This document shows positions 14,721-20,330 of a DNA stretch of 20,330 bases, in pieces. The stretch spans positions 1 to 20,330 of the forward strand of contig USEU01000037.1 of NCBI GenBank assembly GCA_900553805.1, in the 5' to 3' direction. Below the pieces are notes generated by a model. It did no database searches, was not told the DNA's origin, and worked only from the letters and a program-made list of their open reading frames with translations. This stretch comes from an uncultured Eubacteriales bacterium. GTDB taxonomy: Bacteria; Bacillota; Clostridia; Oscillospirales; Oscillospiraceae. Each line of letters begins with the position of its first letter. The stretch's first letter is position 1. A program made the position numbers and the translations under genes.

Positions 14721-16414
14721 AGACGCTGAAGGGTTCCTTCCGCCACCGGCTCTTTGCGGCCATGCTGCTGGCCTCCCTGATCCCGCTGCTGATCTGCACG
14801 GCGCTGATGGTGCAGATCACACGCCTGCGGATGCAGAACAAGGCCCGGGAGGACATGGCGGAGCAGTCCGCCGTGCTCTGCCAGAGCCTGGACAACATCC
14901 GGGAGGCCGTCACCGGCGCGGCGGAGCGCCTGATGGACAGCGAGACGGCCATCCACGCTCTTGGCTCCGGGGTGGGCAGCCGGATCCAGATAAACAATCT
15001 GCTCTTTGACGCCACGGACAGCTGGCGGAATCTGGCGGTCTTTGACCTGTATGACATTGCGGGCGTGTGCCGCTACTCCACCCGCGGCACCGTCTCCCAG
15101 GACCTGCCCACGGACTGGGGCGTGCTCTACGGGGCGGCCCAGGCCCAGGGGGAGCCGGTATATTACGCCACGGAGAATCCGGCGGACACCGCCTCCGCCC
15201 TGCTGCTGGCCGGCATCCGGCTGGAGGCGGAGGACGGCTGCACCGGGTATCTGGTGATGCGGCTGTATTCCGCCGGGTTCCATGTGCTGCTGGACGGCAA
15301 GTATGTCCAGAGCGACGTACTGGTGCTCAGCCGGTTCTTCCGTCCCATCTACGGCTCCCAGACCAACCTGACCCTGATGCTGGCCCCCCAGCTGCGCCAG
15401 TCCATGCTGGAGGGCAGCTTCCCGGAGGATGGCAGCTATGTATATTCCTTCGCCCGCCATGATGCCACCGGGCTGAACCTGGTGCTGCGCCAGCCGAAGA
15501 TGTTCACCTCCACCACCGTGCGGCTGCTGTACACGGCGGGGAGCCTGTGCGTGCTGGTGTGTATCTTCATCTCCGCTCTGGTCAGCCTCCCCCTGAGCCG
15601 CCAGATTGCCGCCCCGCTGGAGCGGCTGATGGCCGCCTTCGGCAAGGTGCGGCAGGACAAGCTGGAGACCCAGCTCCCCGTGGACCGGCAGGATGAATTC
15701 GGCCAGCTGGCCGACCAGTTCAACCAGATGGTTCACGCCCTCAGCGCCAACCGGCAGGAGCTGCTGACCAATCAGCAGGAGCTGAACCAGGCCCAGATAC
15801 GGATGCTCCAGGCCCAGCTGAACCCCCACTTCCTGTGCAACACCCTGGACACCATGAAATGGATCAGCAAGATCAACAAGGTGCCTCAGGTTGCCATGAT
15901 GGCCACCAACCTGGCGGACATTCTGCGCTTCTGTATCTCCGCGGACGAATTCGTGCCCCTGTACCGGGAGGTGGAGATCCTGCACCGCTATATTGAAATT
16001 CAGAAGATCCGCCTGTCCGACGATTTCACCTTCGGCGAGGACATCCCGGAGGAGCTGTACGACTGCATGGTACCCAAAATGATCCTGCAGCCCATCGTGG
16101 AGAACGCCATCCTCCACGGCATTGACGGACTTTCCGGCAGCACCATCCGGGTCAGCGCCCGGGTGGAAACGGGGCTGCTGCAAATCACCGTGACGGACAA
16201 CGGCCGGGGCTTCCCCCCGGAAATGCTGGGCCAGCCCTACGGCCGGGATGAGGGGCTTGCAAAAGGCCACCTGGGACTATATAATGTGGATATGATTCTG
16301 CGCAGGAACTACGGAGAGCACTGCGGTCTGTTCCTGGACTGCGGAGACGGCGGCGTGGGCGCAAAGGTCACCGCCACCCTGCCCATCCGCTATGAGGAGG
16401 AACAAGAATGCTGA
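14717..16414 (+). CDS. Membrane sensor histidine kinase (YesM/HptS-type)
   Basis: This is a 565-aa LytS/YesM-class kinase. TM1 spans about residues 11-33, an extracytoplasmic sensor domain about 34-268 (Cache-like in size), TM2 about 269-290, and a HAMP linker 291-345 with a short Gln-rich coiled coil. The phosphoacceptor is His371 in AQLNPHFLCNTLD, followed by an ATP-binding domain with N-box VENAILHG (N463), G1 box DNGRGF (D494) and a late GHLGLYNVDMIL. All catalytic motifs are present. It overlaps the lipoprotein gene by 4 bp and the regulator gene by 7 bp. It probably senses the ligand state of the preceding lipoprotein and phosphorylates the next gene product. Confidence 0.95.
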   Translation: MKTLKGSFRHRLFAAMLLASLIPLLICTALMVQITRLRMQNKAREDMAEQSAVLCQSLDNIREAVTGAAERLMDSETAIHALGSGVGSRIQINNLLFDATDSWRNLAVFDLYDIAGVCRYSTRGTVSQDLPTDWGVLYGAAQAQGEPVYYATENPADTASALLLAGIRLEAEDGCTGYLVMRLYSAGFHVLLDGKYVQSDVLVLSRFFRPIYGSQTNLTLMLAPQLRQSMLEGSFPEDGSYVYSFARHDATGLNLVLRQPKMFTSTTVRLLYTAGSLCVLVCIFISALVSLPLSRQIAAPLERLMAAFGKVRQDKLETQLPVDRQDEFGQLADQFNQMVHALSANRQELLTNQQELNQAQIRMLQAQLNPHFLCNTLDTMKWISKINKVPQVAMMATNLADILRFCISADEFVPLYREVEILHRYIEIQKIRLSDDFTFGEDIPEELYDCMVPKMILQPIVENAILHGIDGLSGSTIRVSARVETGLLQITVTDNGRGFPPEMLGQPYGRDEGLAKGHLGLYNVDMILRRNYGEHCGLFLDCGDGGVGAKVTATLPIRYEEEQEC

Positions 16415-17148
16415 AGGTGCTGATTGTTGAAGACGAGGAAATGATCCGCAAGGGCATTGTGCTCACGGTGGACTGGGCGGCGCTGGACTGCGTGGTGGTG
16501 GGCGAGGCTACCAACGGCGCGCAGGGCCTGGAGGCCGCCCGCCGCCTGGAGCCGAGCCTGATCATCACCGACCTGAAAATGCCCCAGATGGACGGCATCG
16601 AAATGCTCACCGCCCTGCGGGCGGAGGGCTGCACCGCCTATGTCATTATTCTGACTGCCTACGATAATTTTGCCTATGCCCAGAGCGCTCTGCGGCTGGG
16701 AGCGGTGGACTATCTGCTCAAGCCCTTCCACGACGGCGACCTGGAAAATGCCGTCACCCGCATCCAGCAGCGCCGCCGGCCCGCCGCCGAGGCCACCCCC
16801 ATCGGCGCGGCCCGCAAGGGGGACAAGAGCAAATACGTGCTGGAGGCCATGGACTATATCAGCAAGCACTACAACGAGCCGGATATCAGCGTGGGCACCG
16901 TGGCCCAGAGCCTGAACATCAGCGAGGGCTATCTGAGCCACACGTTTAAGAAGGAAACGGACTATACCCTGCTCAATTACCTCACCCGCTACCGCATCCA
17001 CAAGGCCATGGAGCTGCTGAAGGACTGCCGGGTGAAGGTCTACGAGGTGGCCGAGCAGGTGGGCTACCGGGACATTGCCTATTTTTCCGCCACATTCAAG
17101 AAATACGCCGGTATCTCCCCGTCGGAGTACCAGCTTTCCAGCCGGTAA
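16408..17148 (+). CDS. Response regulator with AraC-type DNA-binding domain (YesN/HptR-type)
   Basis: This is a 246-aa cytoplasmic regulator. The receiver domain (about 1-120) has acidic E8/D9, phosphoacceptor D55 in IITDLKMPQMDG, T83 and K105 (DYLLKPF). A linker is followed by an AraC-type domain (about 145-245) with two helix-turn-helix units: VGTVAQSLNISEGYLSHTFK and VAEQVGYRDIAYFSATFKK, ending in the typical GISPSEYQ. It is the output of the preceding kinase. The divergent importer promoter at 13277-13285, with its poor -35, is the obvious target, but this is inference. Confidence 0.96.
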   Translation: MLKVLIVEDEEMIRKGIVLTVDWAALDCVVVGEATNGAQGLEAARRLEPSLIITDLKMPQMDGIEMLTALRAEGCTAYVIILTAYDNFAYAQSALRLGAVDYLLKPFHDGDLENAVTRIQQRRRPAAEATPIGAARKGDKSKYVLEAMDYISKHYNEPDISVGTVAQSLNISEGYLSHTFKKETDYTLLNYLTRYRIHKAMELLKDCRVKVYEVAEQVGYRDIAYFSATFKKYAGISPSEYQLSSR

Positions 17149-17159
17149 GGGAGCAGCGT

Positions 17160-17939
17160 ATGATCAAGTTGATCGCTTCCGACATTGACGGCACCCTGCT
17201 GCAAAACGGGGAAACAGAGATCAGCCCCCGGTTCTTTGACGCCGCCCGGCGGCTGCTGGATTCCGGGGTGGCCGTGTGCGCCGCCAGCGGGCGGCAGTAT
17301 AAGAGCCTGCTGCGCCTCTTCGCCCCCCTGGCGGAGCGGATGCATTTTATCTGCGAAAACGGCGCGGTGGTCTACGCCCCCGGAGGGCGGCTGCTGTCCA
17401 AAACCGTCATTGACCGCGCGGTCTGTCTGGCGCTGTGCCGGGATATCCTCGCCGTCCCCGATTGCGAGCTGCTGATCTCCGGGGCGAATATGAGCTATCT
17501 GTGCCCAAAAACATCGGCATACGCGGACCACATCCGCTATTTTGTGGGGAATAACGTAACGCTGCTGCCCCGCCCGGAGGATATGCCGGAGGATTTCGTC
17601 AAGATCTCCGCCTACTATCTGCCCGGTGCGGAGCGGGTGGAGCCGCTGCTGCGGCCCAAATGGGAGGGGCGCTTCCGGGTGGCCATCGCAGGCAAATGCT
17701 GGCTGGACTTCACCCTGGCGGACAAGGCCGCCGGCATGAACGCCCTGTACCGGGCGCTGGGCATCGCGCCGGAGGAGGCCATGGCCTTCGGTGACAACTA
17801 CAACGACATTCCCCTGCTGGATTCCGTCGCCCACCCCTACCTGGTGTGCTCCGCCGCCCAGCCCCTGCGCCTGCGCTACCCCACCCAATGTGCCCGCCCG
17901 GAGGACGTTCTGGAGCGACTTGCCCGATCCAACAAGTGA
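17160..17939 (+). CDS. Cof-type HAD-IIB phosphatase
   Basis: This is a 259-aa cytoplasmic HAD hydrolase. Motif I is DIDGT (nucleophile D8, acid/base D10), motif II is ASGRQ (S43), the motif III Lys is K189 (ADKAAGM), and motif IV is GDNYND (D212, D216). The insert between motifs II and III is a C2B cap, typical of sugar-phosphate and other small organophosphate phosphatases. The usual C-terminal MGNA-type segment is replaced by PYLVCSAAQPLRLRYP. It starts 11 bp after the regulator gene with GGGAGC upstream, so it is very likely in the same operon. If the operon handles a phosphorylated compound, this enzyme could dephosphorylate it inside the cell; the family is promiscuous, so this is inference. 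Confidence 0.9.
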   Translation: MIKLIASDIDGTLLQNGETEISPRFFDAARRLLDSGVAVCAASGRQYKSLLRLFAPLAERMHFICENGAVVYAPGGRLLSKTVIDRAVCLALCRDILAVPDCELLISGANMSYLCPKTSAYADHIRYFVGNNVTLLPRPEDMPEDFVKISAYYLPGAERVEPLLRPKWEGRFRVAIAGKCWLDFTLADKAAGMNALYRALGIAPEEAMAFGDNYNDIPLLDSVAHPYLVCSAAQPLRLRYPTQCARPEDVLERLARSNK

Positions 17940-17942
17940 CGA

Positions 17943-17970
17943 AAAGGACCTGCTTCGAAGCAGGTCCTTT
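17943..17970. terminator. Perfectly palindromic bidirectional terminator
   Basis: A 28-bp perfect palindrome with arm AAAGGACCTGCTTC lies between the convergent HAD gene (stop 17939) and the unknown gene (stop 17989). It reads into TTT on the right and TTTT on the left, so the U-tracts are short. The position makes shared termination the likely role. Confidence 0.8.
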
Positions 17971-17988
17971 CAATGTACAGTGCAGGGT

Positions 17989-18567
17989 TCAGGATGCCCT
18001 GCCGAAGTGGGTCTCCAGCATATGGCGGTAGCGGACATCCAGCGCGGCATCCGGGCGGTAGCCGGGGGTGCAGAGGGGGAGAATGTCGTTGCCCAGCAGG
18101 TAGCCCCAGTAGTGGGCCAGGCGCATGCCGGCGGTTTCCAGCATCGTGCGGTATTCCTTCACTGCCTCCACCGGGGAGCGCTCCTTCAGCGCCTCGGTCA
18201 GGCTGTCGATCTCCCGCTCGGCCTCCGCGTAGCCGGGCATTTCCTCGGCCAGTCCCAGGCGCAGGAAATCCTCGCCGTCCACCTGGGGCCAGGTGCAGTT
18301 GGGCGTCATGGGGCACTGGAAGTGGGTCAGGTTCATTTGCAGCCCCTGCACCCCCGCGAAAAAAAGCAGCGACGCGCACTGCCGGTCGACGGCCTCCGCC
18401 AGCCGCTTTGCCAGCTTGTCCTCCTCTTCCTCAAACCCCCGCAGGGCCGACCGATATGCCTCCTGCACCGCCTGAAAGCCATCCACCCAGAGGGCCAGTC
18501 CCTCCTTTGCCGCCTCCACAATGCTTCTGCCCAGCAGAATTTCCTGAATCTGATCTCGATAATCCAT
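17989..18567 (-). CDS. Hypothetical protein, unrecognised, 192 aa
   Basis: I do not recognise this protein. The frame opens at 18591, but ATG 18567 is preferred because AAAGGA lies at a normal distance and the earlier ATG is too close to it. It has no signal peptide or membrane segment and is predicted mostly helical and acidic. Notable stretches are GFEEEEDKLAKRLAEAV, LLFFAGVQGLQMNLTHFQCP, VDGEDFLRLGLAEEMPGY and YWGYLLGNDILPLCTPGYRPD near the C-terminus. Three Cys residues lack a metal-binding spacing. It has its own promoter and converges on the HAD gene. Its coding status rests on the start signals, the intact frame and a position free of better frames. Confidence 0.75.
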   Translation of the reverse strand: MDYRDQIQEILLGRSIVEAAKEGLALWVDGFQAVQEAYRSALRGFEEEEDKLAKRLAEAVDRQCASLLFFAGVQGLQMNLTHFQCPMTPNCTWPQVDGEDFLRLGLAEEMPGYAEAEREIDSLTEALKERSPVEAVKEYRTMLETAGMRLAHYWGYLLGNDILPLCTPGYRPDAALDVRYRHMLETHFGRAS

Positions 18568-18620
18568 GGAGTTCATCCTTTCTTCACGCACTGGGTGATC
18601 CGCCCGTGCCGTGCCCGTGT

Positions 18621-18629
18621 ATCATATCA
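18621..18629 (-). promoter_or_regulatory. Candidate extended -10 promoter of the hypothetical gene
   Basis: On the minus strand TGATATGAT gives a TGn-extended -10 (TATGAT). The -35 is weak (CGGACT at 17 bp). The leader would be about 45-50 nt. Confidence 0.5.
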
Positions 18630-18676
18630 TTCGAACACGTCGAAGTCCGATGAATTTTGTCGCAAAAGAAAAATAA

Positions 18677-18741
18677 GGCAACACCGCACAATTTGGCAAA
18701 AAGACGGCTGCGGCTCGCAGACACAATTGCGCGGTGTTGCC
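18677..18741 (-). terminator. Repeat-derived hairpin acting as terminator of the second MATE gene
   Basis: GGCAACACCGCACAATT (18677-18693) and AATTGCGCGGTGTTGCC (18725-18741) form a 17-bp stem. Its single mismatch becomes a G-U pair in the minus-strand RNA. The loop holds its own hairpin CTGCG-GCT-CGCAG (18708-18720). On the minus strand the stem is followed by TTATTTTTCTTTT, which makes it a good terminator for the MATE gene ending at 18773. The left arm recurs at 20251. Confidence 0.75.
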
Positions 18742-18772
18742 ATGACGCGATTCCTGTCAGAAACACCCGGCG

Positions 18773-20131
18773 TTACGCTTCGTCTACCAGGGTCAGGTGC
18801 TGCCACTTGCCCTTGACGTAGCGGTGGATGCAGACCAGGCCGTTGACGGTCCAGGTCAGGCCCTGGGTGAGCCAGACGCCCCAGTAGCCGACGGCGGGGA
18901 TGCGCGTCAGCACAGAGGCAAAGAGGATGCGGCACACCACCTCCGAGGTGCCGTTGATCAGGCTGAAGCGGGTGTCCCCGCAGCCGTTGATCAGGCTCCG
19001 GGGAACATAGATCATGCCCAGAGGGAAATAGAACAGGCAGTCAATTTGCAGCGCCCGCGCGCCCATGGCGATCACATCCTTGTCCTTTACGAAGCAGCCA
19101 GCCGTCCAGCCGCCCAGCAGGAAGAAGAACGGGATCATGGCAATGCTGAATGCCAGCACCATCAGCCAGGAGACCTTGTAGCCCTGCTTTACCCGGTCGA
19201 CCTTTCCCGCGCCCAGGTTCTGCCCGGCGAAGCTGGTGATGGCCGCGCCCAGGGCGTTATAGGGCATCTGCACGATCTGCTCCACCTTGCCCACCACGGT
19301 GTAGGCGGCCATCACCGTCTGGCCGAAGCTGTTGACCACCCCCTGGAGCACCATGCTGGACACGGCGATCAGAGCGCTTTGCAGGGCCATGGGGATGCCC
19401 AGGCGCAGGCAGCGCAGAATGATCTGCCTTTGGGGCCGCCACTCCTGGCGGCTCAGACGGAAATAGGAGACCCGGGTCACGGCATAGACGGCGCTGATCA
19501 CAAAGGAAAACACCTGGGAGATGACCGTCGCCAGGCCCACGCCGTACACCCCCATCTGGAGTTTCAGCACAAAGAGCAGGTCCAGCGCGATATTCAAAAA
19601 GCAGGACAGGATCAGAAAATACAGGGGGGATTGGGAATCGCCCAGCGCCCGCAGCAGGGATGCCACGCCGTTGTACAGCGCCACCGCCACCACGCCCAGG
19701 CTGGTCACCCGGAGATAGGAAAGGGACATGGGGAAGATCCCCTCCGGCACCTTCAGCAGGTGCAGCAGCCAGGGGGCGAGGAAAAAGCCCAGCAGGCTCA
19801 CCGCCGTGCCGGTGACCGCCAGCACATAGTTGGAATTGGCCACGGTGGCGCGGATCATTTTGTCATCCTTCGCGCCGAAATACTGGGCCGCCAGAATTCC
19901 GATGCCGATGGCAAGCCCCGAGCTGAGGGCGAAAAACAGGAAGCCCAGACTGCCGCAGGTGCCCACCGCCGCCAGGGCGTCCGCGCCCACGTAGTTGCCC
20001 ACCACCACGGAATCCACCAGATTGTATAATAGCTGAAAAATATCGCCCACCATGAGCGGCAGCGTAAAGCTGACGATGTGCTTCAGGGGGCTGCCCTGGG
20101 TCATATCGGTAATGCGCTTTGTCTGTGCCAT
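18773..20131 (-). CDS. MATE family efflux transporter (second copy)
   Basis: This is a 452-aa inner-membrane antiporter, paralogous to the MATE protein at 125-1471 and of the same subfamily: both start with a polar TQGSPLKHIVSFTLP-like segment and have FQLLYNLVDSVVVGNYVG and LLRALGDSQSPLYF. The second half carries QNLGAGKVDRVKQGY. About 12 membrane segments and a normal length indicate an intact gene. The two proteins differ enough (different loop and C-terminal sequences) to rule out a recent duplication. A GGAGG site lies about ten bases before ATG 20131. It is a single-gene unit with a strong promoter upstream and a repeat-derived terminator downstream. The substrate is unknown. Confidence 0.94.
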   Translation of the reverse strand: MAQTKRITDMTQGSPLKHIVSFTLPLMVGDIFQLLYNLVDSVVVGNYVGADALAAVGTCGSLGFLFFALSSGLAIGIGILAAQYFGAKDDKMIRATVANSNYVLAVTGTAVSLLGFFLAPWLLHLLKVPEGIFPMSLSYLRVTSLGVVAVALYNGVASLLRALGDSQSPLYFLILSCFLNIALDLLFVLKLQMGVYGVGLATVISQVFSFVISAVYAVTRVSYFRLSRQEWRPQRQIILRCLRLGIPMALQSALIAVSSMVLQGVVNSFGQTVMAAYTVVGKVEQIVQMPYNALGAAITSFAGQNLGAGKVDRVKQGYKVSWLMVLAFSIAMIPFFFLLGGWTAGCFVKDKDVIAMGARALQIDCLFYFPLGMIYVPRSLINGCGDTRFSLINGTSEVVCRILFASVLTRIPAVGYWGVWLTQGLTWTVNGLVCIHRYVKGKWQHLTLVDEA

Positions 20132-20181
20132 TTTGGATATCCTCCGCCGTGAAAAAAATGTGTTTTTTCATTGGTTTGAGC

Positions 20182-20210
20182 ATTATAACATGGGGCTCCC
20201 CCGTTGTAAA
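20182..20210 (-). promoter_or_regulatory. Strong promoter of the second MATE gene
   Basis: On the minus strand TTTACA (20210-20205) and a perfect TATAAT (20187-20182) are 17 bp apart, and TGT precedes the -10 as a TGn extension. The start site would be near 20175 and the leader about 45 nt. Confidence 0.8.
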
Positions 20211-20250
20211 TCCCTATTTCCCATTTTGTCAAACGGTATCTCAGCATTTG

Positions 20251-20273
20251 GGCAACACCGCACAATTTGGCAA
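20251..20273 (+). repeat. Second copy of the GGCAACACCG repeat
   Basis: These 23 bases (GGCAACACCG to ATTTGGCAA) are identical to 18677-18699 and in the same orientation. The sequence after them differs from the first copy, and no returning arm (CGGTGTTGCC) appears before the window ends at 20330. The rest of the element, if present, lies outside the window or is missing. Confidence 0.85.
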
Positions 20274-20330
20274 GGAGCCCCAGCCTGGATTTTTGGCTCA
20301 ATTCAAAGTTTGGAAAACGAAGGAATACTG

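Noticed and set aside
14639..16270. A 543-aa minus-strand open frame
   Set aside because: It is antisense to the histidine kinase gene, whose catalytic motifs are complete.
18584..18766. Short minus-strand frame containing AKLCGVA, with a similar one at 20101-20301
   Set aside because: The shared peptide is just the translation of the 23-base repeat, so the resemblance reflects the repeat and not a gene family.
18797..20029. A 410-aa plus-strand open frame
   Set aside because: It is antisense to the second MATE gene and has a Gln/His/Gly-rich shadow composition without membrane segments.

Overview
The window looks like chromosomal DNA of a GC-rich gut-type Firmicute, most likely Oscillospiraceae (the Faecalibacterium/Subdoligranulum/Flavonifractor kind). 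The reasons are high GC with AAGGAG/AGGAGG ribosome binding sites, TG-extended -10 promoters, YesM-type kinase plus AraC-type regulator pairs, Gram-positive peptide-type ABC operons, and GC-rich intergenic repeats of the kind common in that family. This is inference; no rRNA or marker gene is present. I see no tRNA, rRNA, CRISPR array, phage gene or transposase.

Layout. 125-1471 (+): a MATE efflux transporter. 1607-2665 (+): an orphan PhnD-like solute-binding protein with its own promoter and strong terminator. 2812-8177 (+): a five-gene peptide/nickel-type ABC operon (binding protein, two ATPases, two permeases) with tightly overlapping genes. A hairpin at 8190-8213 separates it from a converging operon. 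13212-8240 (-): an Afu/Fbp-like ABC importer in the order binding protein, fused double permease, ATPase; the ATPase carries a large insertion. 13213-13718: a 506-bp divergent control region with repeats. 13719-17939 (+): a lipoprotein binding protein, membrane histidine kinase, AraC-type response regulator and HAD phosphatase in one overlapping operon. 18567-17989 (-): an unknown 192-aa protein. 20131-18773 (-): a second MATE transporter, flanked by two copies of a short repeat.

How the parts may work together. The binding protein/kinase/regulator trio at 13719-17148 has the architecture of HptA-HptS-HptR of Staphylococcus and PgtC-PgtB-PgtA of Salmonella, which sense phosphorylated metabolites and switch on their transporters. 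It is transcribed divergently from an importer of the family that includes AfuABC (sugar phosphates) and FbpABC (iron), and it ends in a Cof-type HAD hydrolase. The most economical reading is a sense-import-dephosphorylate module for a phosphorylated organic compound, with ferric iron or another anion as the main alternative. This module is the most interesting part of the window. The unusual ATPase insertion and the hairpins between the binding-protein and permease genes are the next most notable features.
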